From positions 62,001-126,000 of the forward strand of contig JAFECE010000004.1 of NCBI GenBank assembly GCA_018242295.1: a stretch of 64,000 nt of DNA, written 5' to 3'. Origin of the DNA: Pseudomonadota bacterium. Lineage in GTDB: Bacteria > Pseudomonadota > Alphaproteobacteria > Rhizobiales > Hyphomicrobiaceae. Both the position numbers and the translations under genes were made by a program. The notes under the pieces were generated by a model. The model did no database searches. It was not told the origin of the DNA and saw only the letters and a list, made by a program, of their open reading frames with translations. This document shows positions 37,602 to 45,745 of the stretch, piece by piece (the stretch's first letter is position 1; each line of letters begins with the position of its first letter).

Positions 37602-38822
37602 TTGAACGAAATTGATGTAAGAATGGTGCATTATGCGATCTGTAAGGCATCTCGTATGCGCACCAGACCCTTGTTCGTCCTGATCTTCCTTCTGCTAGGC
37701 AGCTTTGTTGTGCTGGCACAGGTCGGCGTGCTCACGTGGCCCGTAGAACTCGCCGTCACCATGCACCTGTGGATACCAAAGAAATGGAGACAAGCGACAG
37801 CACCCGATGCCGCGACGCCCAAAGTGACGGCTCAGCGCCACTATGAGGAGAATCCGCCTCGGCAGCCTGCTACGACAGCAGCAAAAGAACCCGCGCCATC
37901 CGAACCGCCCTCCAGCGAAACTCCCAAAAAAAATTCCGATGCCCCGGCTTTGACGATCGCACGCATCTCTCCAAATGGGCCCTCCGTGTTCGGAGGTACT
38001 GCAGCCCCGTTTTCACACGTGACTGTTCTCGATGGCTCGACGCCTGTAGGGACCGCTAAGGCCAACGACAGGGGCGACTGGTCGATCGTGACGGAATACC
38101 CGTTCGCGAATTCCTCACCCAATATTAGCTTGCGCGTTGAAGCAAACCCTGAGACTGCCGCATCAACGGCATCCGAGCCGCCGCCCGTGGCTGCGCCCCC
38201 TCCACCACCGACGGCCTCAAGCCATCAAACCCCAGCAACTCAGCTACTGAAGAAGTTCGAGAACGTCGTAGCCGCTGCGCGAGAGGAGGCGAAGCATCAG
38301 ATCCCCGTTGCGCCAAGCACCGGGCTGAGCGGACAGGGCGGTTCCGCTAACGTCCAGTCCTCTCACCCGCCGGAATCGCTGGCAAGTCAGTCCTCAGTCG
38401 CGCAGCCGATGCTTTCACCCACTTCGCCTCCGGCGCAATCGGCAAGGCAACCTTCCCCCTCTCAAGTAGCTGCTACGACGGTGCCAGTCCCGATTACCTT
38501 CGTCTACAATGAGGCAACTCTGACACCTGAAGGACGCAGCGCCGCCGGGCTGCTGCTGGAATTTTTGAAGTTGAAGAAATTCGCGTCTGTCACCCTGTCC
38601 GGTCACGCCGACGAGCGTGGCTTACCCGATTACAACATGGAACTCTCCCACGAGCGGCTCGTGGCCATTGAGCGCGTGCTTCGCAATGGTGGCTATCAGG
38701 GCAAGCTTCAATTGCTGCCGAAGGGCGCGACCGAACCCTTCACGGGAGTCGACAGAAGCAAATACTCAGCCGAAGAGCTGTACCAGCTCGACAGGCGCGT
38801 CGAACTCCGCGTTGCAAATTGA
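37602..38822 (+). CDS. OmpA-domain envelope protein with Ig-like domain
   Basis: Up to 406 residues; a start at 37656 (MRTRPLFVLIFLLLGSF) would place the membrane or signal segment at the N-terminus and is preferred. A Pro/Ala-rich linker leads to an Ig-like unit (GPSVFGGTAAPFSHVTVLDG, about 122-141), then another disordered linker, then an OmpA-type peptidoglycan-binding domain (ITFVYNEATLTPEGR, LSGHADERGLPDYNMELSHER; DRRVELRV at the end). The domain normally binds diaminopimelate of the cell wall. It may anchor the envelope beside the exporter, but it lies outside the glycan gene group. Confidence 0.75.
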   Translation: MNEIDVRMVHYAICKASRMRTRPLFVLIFLLLGSFVVLAQVGVLTWPVELAVTMHLWIPKKWRQATAPDAATPKVTAQRHYEENPPRQPATTAAKEPAPSEPPSSETPKKNSDAPALTIARISPNGPSVFGGTAAPFSHVTVLDGSTPVGTAKANDRGDWSIVTEYPFANSSPNISLRVEANPETAASTASEPPPVAAPPPPPTASSHQTPATQLLKKFENVVAAAREEAKHQIPVAPSTGLSGQGGSANVQSSHPPESLASQSSVAQPMLSPTSPPAQSARQPSPSQVAATTVPVPITFVYNEATLTPEGRSAAGLLLEFLKLKKFASVTLSGHADERGLPDYNMELSHERLVAIERVLRNGGYQGKLQLLPKGATEPFTGVDRSKYSAEELYQLDRRVELRVAN

Positions 38823-38854
38823 CGGAATTTAAGCCAAACTGCAGGGAGAGAGTT

Positions 38855-39115
38855 ATGCCCAACACGATTCGTCCGCATCGCGTCATTGCTGCCAAGCCCG
38901 AGAAGCTCTACCGAGCCTTCCTCGACCGGATGCGGTTGCGAGCTGGCTTCCGCCATTCGGATTTACCTGCATCGTTCACGAGCTGAATGCGAAGGTCGGT
39001 GGTCATCATCGAATGTCGTTCCGGAAGTTCACCACCGGTAAGGGTCACACCTTTGGCAGCTCCTATCTGGAACTCGTTCCAGGAGTGCGTCTCGTCTATA
39101 CTGGAGGAGGAACAT
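38855..39115 (+). pseudogene. Frameshifted SRPBCC (AHSA1-like) gene remnant
   Basis: The ATG and ribosome site (GGGAGAGAG) are intact and the protein begins like the intact gene at 53032 (HRVIAAKPEKLYRAFL against HRVIATKPEKVYRAFL). A single-base loss near 38925 shifts the frame and leads to a stop near 38984, while similarity continues in another frame as far as the CTCGTCTATACTG block near 39103 and then ends abruptly. It is a decayed paralog cut at its 3' end. The nucleotide match to the intact gene is close over about 230 bases. Confidence 0.75.
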
Positions 39116-39296
39116 GACGGTCTCAGGGGATGGAGAGCTGGATAATTGAGATCGGCTAATGGTGCACCAAACGAACGTGTTTCGCGTTCTCGACCCAAAG
39201 TTCTGCTGCGCTATTTGATATGAATAGGTACCCCGCGCCCGGCTATCGGCCTTAGTCGGCTGGAATGTAGGTGTTGGCCCGGAGCGGACGATGGGA

Positions 39297-39438
39297 ATTC
39301 GGCCTTGCGGATCACCCTACCATTCCAGCCCGGAAAAATCGCGGGCTGCGGGTCGACCGTGGTCGCGCGGTTGTAGCTGACGTTGAAGTGACGGCGGATC
39401 GCTTCGACGTTGCGGGTTTGAAAGTACAGATTACACAT
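39297..39438 (-). pseudogene. N-terminal fragment of a SRAP (HMCES/YedK) gene
   Basis: The minus-strand start reads MCNLYFQTRNVEAIRRHF and continues to PAIFPGWNGRVIRKAE, the first 47 residues of an alphaproteobacterial SRAP protein, which shields abasic sites in single-stranded DNA through Cys2. Cys2 is present. After about residue 47 the frame continues with unrelated sequence to 39211, so the catalytic C-terminal parts are absent here. C-terminal fragments of the same family occur at 41861 and 63640. Confidence 0.65.
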
Positions 39439-39485
39439 GTTGAAGAGCTAGCAACCACTCGTGGTGCTCGCAAGGCAAAGACGGC

Positions 39486-39686
39486 TTATCCCGCCCAACG
39501 CGACGGCGGCCACGGCTCGCACGCGATTCCATCATCGTCCGCGTCGTTGTGTGCCCAGTAGTCGGGAGCACCGCAGCAACCTCGGACGAAACACTCCAGC
39601 CGATGGGTATTGCTCGTGCACTGAGCGCGGATTCTGAGGTGATCGAGCCACCGACCGCTTGTGCCCCGCGCATTGCCCTCGCGCAC
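39486..39686 (-). pseudogene. Possible Excalibur-type Ca-binding remnant
   Basis: A short minus-strand frame ends with HNDADDDGIACEPWP, which resembles the DxDxDGxxCE motif of Excalibur domains. The flanking sequence CFVRGCCGAPDYW also has the cysteine placement seen ahead of that motif. No start, signal peptide or full domain is visible. I regard it as a decayed fragment in a worn stretch. A chance resemblance is possible. Confidence 0.3.
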
Positions 39687-39689
39687 AGC

Positions 39690-40196
39690 TCAGCATTGTG
39701 AAGGTTATAGGGGGTCCTCAGAGGCCGTCGTCCGTCAGTATTTCGACCAGGCGCGCGGCGTGATCGAGTGCGTGCTGTGTGCTTGTCATGCGCGACCGCT
39801 CGGCAATCCACCTCGGGCGGCTCCTTCAATTCAGACAAGAAATTCCGCACCTTTTCGAGCGCAGCACCCTACTTCGCAACGTCCGCCTACTTGCCAACGT
39901 CTGTGCCCGATGCCGCAGGCTCAATTTTTGGCGAACTGCATCCAGCGTCTCCGGCGACAGCATTGGATTTGCCGCAAGTGAACCTCATCTCGTCAGTGAA
40001 CAGACATTCATCTTTGTTTGTTGGAGGCCTCGCCAAGACTGAGATTGATAAAGAAGAGTAACTCTATTCTCCTCGTATCGCCGTCGAAATCGCCGAACAC
40101 GAAATAAAGGGGCATTCGCCTGCGTCCTGATCGGTATCTCGCGCGTTTATACAAACGTCGATCCGACTACGGCCGAAAATGGAAATGGAGGAAGCA
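39690..40196. other. Gene-poor stretch
   Basis: About 500 bases with several short open frames on both strands but no signal peptide, known motif or convincing start. It follows three gene remnants and is probably decayed sequence plus the promoter of the Gly-rich protein gene at 40197. Confidence 0.35.
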
Positions 40197-40619
40197 ATGC
40201 AAAAGATTTCAGTTGGATTATTTGCGCTTGCGGCGAGTCTCGCGCTCGGTGGCGCAACCGTGCACGCCGAGGACTATGGCAAAAGCGGAGGTGGCGGCGG
40301 AGGCGGAGCTGAGAGCCACCAGGGAGGTGGTGGGGGCGGAGGAGGTGGCGCCGACAGGATGCGTCACGACGGCGGTGGTGGCGACAGAATGCGGAACGAT
40401 CGAGTTCAAGGCGGCAGCGAAAGGATGCGTGATCACGATGGCGACCGCGGAAGAGACCACCACCGACGCGGACACTGGCGTGGGGGTATTTGGATTTACG
40501 ACGACTATGATGGCGGGTACGACGACAGCTATTGCTATCGCTGGCGACGGATCTGCGCCGACCGTTGGGGTTGGGGCGGCCCCGATTTCCGTCGGTGCTT
40601 GAGGCGTCATGGCTGCTAA
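40197..40619 (+). CDS. Secreted Gly-rich, Arg/Asp-rich protein
   Basis: Encodes 140 residues from an ATG preceded by GGAGG. The signal peptide MQKISVGLFALAASLALGG ends near VHAED. The mature part has two poly-Gly runs (residues about 30-55), a repeated RMRxD motif (DRMRHDGGGGDRMRND), then an RD/HH-rich part and a Cys-containing end (SYCYRWRRICADRWGWGG) with four cysteines in all. The last part resembles small envelope or spore-coat-like secreted proteins of Hyphomicrobiales, but I assign no function. Confidence 0.65.
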   Translation: MQKISVGLFALAASLALGGATVHAEDYGKSGGGGGGGAESHQGGGGGGGGGADRMRHDGGGGDRMRNDRVQGGSERMRDHDGDRGRDHHRRGHWRGGIWIYDDYDGGYDDSYCYRWRRICADRWGWGGPDFRRCLRRHGC

Positions 40620-40705
40620 TCGCGTAACTGACGAGCTTAATGGGGGGGCGGGAAGTTTATTTCAGGTCTCTTTCTTTTTGAAACCTGTCGCTCGGATGAT
40701 GCCGC

Positions 40706-41818
40706 ATGGAGCAGGATGATCCCGAAGAACAAGCAAGTGCAGTTATCGGGCCATGCAAGCCGAGATTTCTCAGCGTGCTTGGCCCGGGGCTGATCACCGG
40801 TGCCTCTGACGACGATCCGAGCGGCATTGCCACGTACTCTCAGGCTGGCGCATTGGTTGGTTACAGCCTGCTGTGGACCATGCTCCTCACCTACCCACTC
40901 ATTGTGGCTGTGCAGGAAATCAGCGCACGCATAGGCCGGACGACCGGTAAGGGGATTTGCGGAAACATCATCGGCCGCTTTTCTTGGCCGCTAATCTATG
41001 GGTTGGTCGGACTTCTGTTCTTCGCCAATGTGATCAATATCGGTGCCGACCTCGGAGCAATGGGTGACGCCGGCGTCTTGCTCATCGGTGGTTCGCGCCT
41101 TCTCTATGTCGTCGGCTTCGGCGCGATCTGCATCCTTTTGCAGATCTTCCTCACGTACACACGCTACGTCGCCGTTTTGAAATGGCTTGCTCTCGCGCTC
41201 TTCGCTTATGTGGCGACGCTGGTCGTCGTAGAGGTTTCGTGGGGCGAGGCGCTGAAGGGGCTTTTACTACCAAACCTGTCTACGCAGAGCAACTATTGGC
41301 AAATCGTCGTCGCGATCTTCGGCACAACCATTAGTCCCTACCTATTTTTCTGGCAGGCCTCTCAAGAGGTCGAAGATATCCACGAGATCCCGCGGCGACA
41401 GCCGCTGAAGCGAAAGCCGCAACAGGCGGAAGGCGCGCTGCAACGTATTCGTCTTGATACCGCCGTGGGTATGGCTTTCTCCAATCTCGTGGCGATATCG
41501 ATCATGATTACCGTCGCGGCCACGCTTCACGTGGCGGGGAAAACCAATATCGAAAGCTCGGCGCAGGCTGCCGAAGCGCTGAGACCGATCGCGGGCGATT
41601 ATGTGTTCTTACTCTTCGCCGCCGGCATAGTGGGGACAGGTCTTCTGTCCATTCCGGTGCTGGCGGGATCGGCGGCCTACGCCGCGGGCGAAGCCTTCCG
41701 CTGGCGAACGGGACTTGCACTCGATCCGCGTGAAGGCAAAGCATTTTATGGAACGATTGCTCTTGCGACCATCATCGGCACCATTCCGGATTCCCAATCG
41801 AGCCCGTTGCACATGTGA
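40706..41818 (+). CDS. NRAMP-family divalent metal transporter, C-terminally cut
   Basis: Proton-coupled Mn/Fe-type importer in the inner membrane. The family signature DDDPSGIATYSQAGA (about residues 34-48) in helix 1 holds the metal-binding Asp-Pro-Gly/Ser turn, and nine membrane segments follow. The protein matches the family to FYGTIALATIIG and then ends with an unrelated tail (TIPDSQSSPLHM), giving 370 residues where 420-440 are usual. The last one or two helices are missing. The break lies just before a SRAP C-terminal remnant, which points to a rearrangement. Function is uncertain. Confidence 0.75.
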   Translation: MEQDDPEEQASAVIGPCKPRFLSVLGPGLITGASDDDPSGIATYSQAGALVGYSLLWTMLLTYPLIVAVQEISARIGRTTGKGICGNIIGRFSWPLIYGLVGLLFFANVINIGADLGAMGDAGVLLIGGSRLLYVVGFGAICILLQIFLTYTRYVAVLKWLALALFAYVATLVVVEVSWGEALKGLLLPNLSTQSNYWQIVVAIFGTTISPYLFFWQASQEVEDIHEIPRRQPLKRKPQQAEGALQRIRLDTAVGMAFSNLVAISIMITVAATLHVAGKTNIESSAQAAEALRPIAGDYVFLLFAAGIVGTGLLSIPVLAGSAAYAAGEAFRWRTGLALDPREGKAFYGTIALATIIGTIPDSQSSPLHM

Positions 41819-41860
41819 GGACGCTTGAAGGAACGACCGGATCGTCATGGCGTTGAGCGG

Positions 41861-41921
41861 CTAACTAGTTTTGGAGTCCGCCAACAGATCTTTCTTCTCA
41901 AATCCCGACTGCACTATTCGC
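41861..41921 (-). pseudogene. C-terminal SRAP remnant
   Basis: The minus strand encodes FLRIVQSGFEKKDLLADSKTS and a stop. This matches the C-terminal end of SRAP proteins and the longer fragment at 63640 (MRIVQSGFDKMDLL). It lies between the cut end of the NRAMP gene and the last gene of the bufferin operon, with no start of its own. Confidence 0.55.
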
Positions 41922-41934
41922 AGAAAATATCTGA

Positions 41935-42495
41935 TTACCTCTTCATTTGGGTCCCGGTGCCACTCTCGCCGGTGCCAGCACCAGTGGCGACCGACGTGTT
42001 GATCTCCCACGTCGTGTTGTGCGGAATATCGATCGCGAATGAGCCGGCCGGCTCGCCCGGCGGTGTCGCCTTCGAAATGCAAGTGAAGGGCTCGAGCCCG
42101 GTGATTCCCTTGTACTTGCCGCCGCCGCCCTTGATGAAATGCGTGCCGCAGTCCATTTTCGGCTGCGACTTGTCGAGGTCGCGCGTATTGAAGGTCGAGA
42201 ACACTGTGTCGCAGTCTGCGTCGGTCATGGCGCAGGCGCCGTCGAAGTACGTCTTGTCGCCGGTCTCGACTTTTACGGCGTGGCACTCGGCTTTCATCTT
42301 ATCGAACGTCGGCTCGCCTTTTGTGTTTTCCGTGGTGCCGACCATTTCCAGCACGCGGACCTTACCGACGCCCGAAAGCTCGGTGGCCCCTAAAGGGTGG
42401 AACACATAGTGCGAGGTGTAACTCGTGGATCCCTTCTTTTCCAAGGGGGCTCCCAGGACGACGCCGGGGGCAACAAGTACCCCTATGCTTATCAA
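41935..42495 (-). CDS. Hypothetical exported protein at end of bufferin operon
   Basis: Encodes about 186 residues. The only available start is a TTG at 42495, which gives a short hydrophobic ISIGVLVAPGVVLGA segment without the usual positive charges, so the 5' end may be eroded. The mature part has Lys and Thr-rich beta-like sequence with four cysteines (AECHAV, GACAMTDADCD, MDCGTHF, FTCIS). It starts nine bases after bufC and is likely the last gene of the operon. I recognise no family. Confidence 0.55.
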   Translation of the reverse strand: MISIGVLVAPGVVLGAPLEKKGSTSYTSHYVFHPLGATELSGVGKVRVLEMVGTTENTKGEPTFDKMKAECHAVKVETGDKTYFDGACAMTDADCDTVFSTFNTRDLDKSQPKMDCGTHFIKGGGGKYKGITGLEPFTCISKATPPGEPAGSFAIDIPHNTTWEINTSVATGAGTGESGTGTQMKR

Positions 42496-42504
42496 CTCAA
42501 GTCT

Positions 42505-43344
42505 TTAGTTCGGCGAAGTGATTTTTCCCAAAAGGCCGGACACGATCCAGCCTTGAAGATGCTGGGCAGAGCGAAGCGGTGCCGTCTCAGGATCATCGTA
42601 TATGGCCACAAGTTCACAGAGGTCGCCAAATGGAACGCCCTTTATCGCTTCCTTCCACATCATGGCTTCCTCGGCCAGCATACAACGGAGCTTGGGAGTT
42701 GTGTCCTGGCGCCAGACCAAAATGCTTTCGCGTTCGCCCCTGATCTCAACCAGTGGTGGGGTCTTGCCGCTTTTCACGGCGAGCCAAATCGCGTGCGCGT
42801 TGGTCACGCAATCGATAAGTCGCGCCGAAGGATGCGGTGCGAAGACGAGGCCAGACCAGTCCTCCGGTGGGATTAAAGCAAGATCTGAGAGAGCGAGCGG
42901 TTCTCTGTCTGGGGCATCAAACGCATCGTTCAATGCGCGTTCCAATGATGCGAGCTCGGCATGCTGCGGATCGAAGGGATGTGCTTCTGTTAAATACTCT
43001 GGCAGCAGATGGGAAAACCAGCGCGCATTCTGATTCTGTGATGGCCGCGCGGCGATATAGGCTCTCGCGATTTGATCGAAGGCTGCGTCGCCGAGGTAGG
43101 CGTATAATAGGGGATGATCGTTGCGAACAACCTCGACGAGGCGGGCAAAGTAGGCGTGGCGGTAAACCCCAAACAGAACCGATCGATCGGTGCGCGAGTT
43201 GTCGAGTATCTCACTCAGCACGGCAGAATCGCCGAGCAGAACGGAGCGCTGAAAGGAGGCCTGCATTTCGCTGAGCGACGGCATGGCCGTATCCGCGTTC
43301 GCGCTGAGCTCGACCTGCTTGGATTGTGCAACGGCTGGAGGCAT
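42505..43344 (-). CDS. bufC: BufC/HvfC-type RiPP partner protein (DUF2063)
   Basis: Partner of the DUF692 enzyme BufB in modification of the Cys-rich bufferin precursor. The N-terminal DUF2063 domain is seen as FQRSVLLGDSAVL and FGVYRHAYFARLVEVVRNDHPLL (about residues 58-80), then YIAARPSQNQNARWFSHLLPEYL (about 92-114). The C-terminal half likely recognises the peptide. The length of 279 is normal. It begins nine bases after bufB and shares its operon. Gold-induced gig operons and bufferin operons carry the same pair. Confidence 0.85.
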   Translation of the reverse strand: MPPAVAQSKQVELSANADTAMPSLSEMQASFQRSVLLGDSAVLSEILDNSRTDRSVLFGVYRHAYFARLVEVVRNDHPLLYAYLGDAAFDQIARAYIAARPSQNQNARWFSHLLPEYLTEAHPFDPQHAELASLERALNDAFDAPDREPLALSDLALIPPEDWSGLVFAPHPSARLIDCVTNAHAIWLAVKSGKTPPLVEIRGERESILVWRQDTTPKLRCMLAEEAMMWKEAIKGVPFGDLCELVAIYDDPETAPLRSAQHLQGWIVSGLLGKITSPN

Positions 43345-43353
43345 GAAAAATTT

Positions 43354-44244
43354 CTATGCCTTCTCAGTCGCAGAAAAAATCTCATCGGCGATCACGCGTG
43401 CCTTGCCGAGCTCTTCGAGCATGTCAGCCAAAGGCGGGATATTGTCATCGCGTTCGATGATGGTCGAAACCGGCCCGAAGCGCTTGAGCGCCGCTTTGTA
43501 AAGCGTCCAGACTTCGTCACAGACGAGCGCGTCATGGGTATCGATGAGGTGGGTCATATTATGTTCGTGACCCGCAAGATGGAACTGTACGACGCGATCA
43601 GTCGGAATGCCTGAGATGAACTCATACGGGTCGTATTCGTGATTAAAGGCGCTGACGTAGACGTTGTTCACATCGAAAACAAGCCAGCAGCCGGTACGCC
43701 TCGCCATCTCCGATATGAACTCCCACTCTGGCATTTCCGAATTTCGAAACTGCACGTAGGTCGAGACATTCTCGAGGGCCAGAGGCCGTTTCAAGTAATC
43801 CTGTACGTATTGGATGCGCGCGACGACATGGTCGAGCGCCTCGCGCGTATATGGAAACGGGAGCAGGTCGTGCAGATTGATACCGTGTACGCCCGTCCAA
43901 CAAAGATGATCTGATACGAAAACTGGTTCGGTTCGTTCTGCCAGCGCCTTAAGCCCCTTCAAATATTCAGTGCAAAATGGTGTCGTCGACGCAATCGAGA
44001 GGGATACGCCGTGCATCACGATCGGGTATCTGGCCCGGATGCGATCCAGAATGCGCAGCGGCTGACCACCTGGCACCATGTAGTTTTCAGAGATCACCTC
44101 AAACCAATCGATGTCCGGATCGCCGCTCAGGATATCGGCGTAGTGCTGCACGCGAAGGCCCAGCCCATAGCCGAGATAACGCGGCTTACCATCCGGAGAC
44201 GGCGTGCGATCGGAAACAGCTTTTGCTTCCGTTTGAACGAGCAT
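43354..44244 (-). CDS. bufB: BufB/MNIO multinuclear iron oxidative enzyme (DUF692)
   Basis: Iron-dependent peptide-modifying enzyme that oxidises cysteines of the bufferin precursor, reported for the family to form 5-thiooxazole-type groups that bind copper. TIM-barrel blocks with metal ligands are visible: ISENYM, VMHGVSLSI, VSDHLCW (His), LALENVSTY, LVFDVNNVYVSAFNH, FHLAGHEH, DTHD and IIERDDNIP. The length of 296 is normal. It lies 10 bases after the CcdA-like gene and nine before bufC. Substrate assignment to the precursor at 45488 rests on operon position. Confidence 0.9.
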   Translation of the reverse strand: MLVQTEAKAVSDRTPSPDGKPRYLGYGLGLRVQHYADILSGDPDIDWFEVISENYMVPGGQPLRILDRIRARYPIVMHGVSLSIASTTPFCTEYLKGLKALAERTEPVFVSDHLCWTGVHGINLHDLLPFPYTREALDHVVARIQYVQDYLKRPLALENVSTYVQFRNSEMPEWEFISEMARRTGCWLVFDVNNVYVSAFNHEYDPYEFISGIPTDRVVQFHLAGHEHNMTHLIDTHDALVCDEVWTLYKAALKRFGPVSTIIERDDNIPPLADMLEELGKARVIADEIFSATEKA

Positions 44245-44254
44245 GACGAACTCC

Positions 44255-44974
44255 TCAGAACTTCGTGGTCAGCTCAGTCAGCCAAACTGGTGAGATTGCA
44301 ACAATCTCGGTTTCGAGCGTCTTGTCAAAGCCTGTCAGAATGGCGACACCAGTCAGGATCAGAATGCCGCCCAGAATATATTTGCCCCGCGAACCCGCGG
44401 AAGCCAGCGTATCGCGCCAGCGACTGAGGAGTTCGCGCGAGAGCGCCCCGAGGACAAGAAGCGGCACAACGGCGCCGAAGCCGAAGGCGAATAGCGTCAA
44501 CGTCACTTGACCAAGATCCTCTCCCCGCGCAGCAAGCAGCGAAGCCGCGCCAAGTGTAGGTCCGACGCAAGGACTCCACACGGCGCCGAGCACCAACCCG
44601 ACGCCAAACTGTCCGCGAATACCGGGCCCAGCATATCCGCCGAGCGCTTGGTCGGCCCAGTTTGCGATCGGGCCGGCAGCAACGGCGAAGCGCTCCTGCA
44701 GGACCGGAACGACTAGGATCGCGCCGATTACGATAAGTAGAGAGGCGGCGACGAATCGGAAAAAGGTGCCGTCAAGTCCGATGGCAAAGCCGACGGTCGC
44801 GACGAAGAGACTGATCGCGACGAACGAAATCGCAACGCCAGCTGATAATGCGAAGGGACCGTAGCGATGTGCGGATGCGGCCGTTGCCATCACGATGGGA
44901 ATGAGCGGGAGAACGCATGGAGATAGAACCGACAGAACGCCAGCGAGGAAAGCCAATGCGAGGGATGCGAGCAT
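44255..44974 (-). CDS. CcdA/DsbD-like thiol-redox membrane protein
   Basis: Moves reducing power across the inner membrane to periplasmic thiols. Six membrane segments cover most of the 239 residues. The two redox cysteines are visible in LSPCVLPLIP (about residues 18-27) and WSPCVGPTLGAA (about 133-144), as in CcdA. It lies 11 bases after the thioredoxin gene, so the two probably act as a reductant pair. In this operon the likely client is the Cys-rich bufferin or its modification machinery, which is inference. Confidence 0.85.
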   Translation of the reverse strand: MLASLALAFLAGVLSVLSPCVLPLIPIVMATAASAHRYGPFALSAGVAISFVAISLFVATVGFAIGLDGTFFRFVAASLLIVIGAILVVPVLQERFAVAAGPIANWADQALGGYAGPGIRGQFGVGLVLGAVWSPCVGPTLGAASLLAARGEDLGQVTLTLFAFGFGAVVPLLVLGALSRELLSRWRDTLASAGSRGKYILGGILILTGVAILTGFDKTLETEIVAISPVWLTELTTKF

Positions 44975-44985
44975 TGGTGAAATCC

Positions 44986-45381
44986 TCAGAGTGCCTTGCG
45001 CATCAGGCTGTCGATAGCGCTTTCGCTCGTTGCGCCGACGGAGCGCCCCGTTTCCTTGTTGCCCTTGAAGACAATCAACGTGCTCTGAGCTTGAGCGCCA
45101 AGCATTCTCAAGACGTCTTTGCGCGTGTCGAAGTCGACATCGAAGATCGTCATATCCTTATACTGCGGCTCGGCTGAAAGCTTTTGGATGATTGGCTTCT
45201 GGGCCTGGCAGGTCGGACACCAGGATGCCGTGATGTCGATGAGGATCGGCTTTCCTTCCGCTTGAGCAGCGATGAAGGCTTTCTCGTCGAACGTCTTACG
45301 CTCGGCGGCAGCGCCCCCGACCGTCATCAAGACGACTATTGTCAATGCCAAAGCCGCCCGCGCTAAATCTTTAAACGTCAT
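44986..45381 (-). CDS. Periplasmic thioredoxin-like protein
   Basis: A secreted thioredoxin-fold protein of 131 residues. The signal peptide (MTFKDLARAALALTIVVL to about residue 26) is followed by the active site ASWCPTCQAQKP (about 52-63) with the CPTC pair. Cis-Pro is not seen in its usual place: the stretch AQAQSTLIVFKG has Ser where Pro is expected. It probably passes electrons between the CcdA-like protein and periplasmic thiols, perhaps keeping bufferin cysteines reduced. It is separated from bufA by an attenuator-like hairpin. Confidence 0.8.
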   Translation of the reverse strand: MTFKDLARAALALTIVVLMTVGGAAAERKTFDEKAFIAAQAEGKPILIDITASWCPTCQAQKPIIQKLSAEPQYKDMTIFDVDFDTRKDVLRMLGAQAQSTLIVFKGNKETGRSVGATSESAIDSLMRKAL

Positions 45382-45448
45382 ATCGTCGCCTCAATTTCAA
45401 TTGCTGGCGTTTCAAGCCGGATAAAGCTCGCTCCGGCGGTATAAGAAA

Positions 45449-45466
45449 CGCCGCGCTCGGGCGGCG
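45449..45466 (-). terminator. Attenuator-like hairpin after bufA
   Basis: On the minus strand a 6-bp GC stem (GCGGCG/CGCCGC arms at 45461-45466 and 45449-45454) with a 6-base loop is followed by GTTTCTTAT. It stands between the precursor gene and the thioredoxin gene, the place where partial termination would give more precursor than enzyme message. Confidence 0.5.
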
Positions 45467-45487
45467 CTTCTTACTTTTTGGGCTGCC

Positions 45488-45745
45488 TTACTTCGCCGCT
45501 GCAAACTTCCCGGTCTTGCAGCCCTTTCTGGTCGTCTTAGTGAAGCCCTGACCCTTGCAGGCATTTTGGCCTTTGCAGGTGTTCTTGGCGCTCTTGCAGG
45601 CGCTCTGGCCCTTACAGGCATTAGCGCCAATGCAGTGGCCCATGCCATTATCAGCCAACGCCGCTGTCGAGACAACGGCGTTGGCGAGCATGAGCGACGC
45701 CGCAGCGGCTGCGATAGCAGAACCAGATTTTACACTGATCTTCAT
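45488..45745 (-). CDS. bufA: Bufferin-type RiPP precursor (DUF2282-like)
   Basis: An 85-residue Cys-rich secreted peptide. The ATG at 45745 has AAAGGAAAG upstream and gives MKISVKSGSAIAAAAASLML, a Sec signal to about STAALA. The mature part has six cysteines in short repeats (NACKGQSACKS, NTCKGQNACKGQG), the 6-Cys bufferin pattern. In known systems BufB and BufC oxidise the cysteines and the product binds copper or other metals outside the cell. It heads the operon followed by thioredoxin, CcdA-like, BufB and BufC. Modification of these residues is inferred from the neighbours. Confidence 0.88.
   Translation of the reverse strand: MKISVKSGSAIAAAAASLMLANAVVSTAALADNGMGHCIGANACKGQSACKSAKNTCKGQNACKGQGFTKTTRKGCKTGKFAAAK

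Noticed and set aside
40218-40610. Long antisense frame rich in Val, Ala and Thr
   Set aside because: It is the shadow of the repetitive Gly-rich gene on the other strand; low-complexity codons keep the other frames open.
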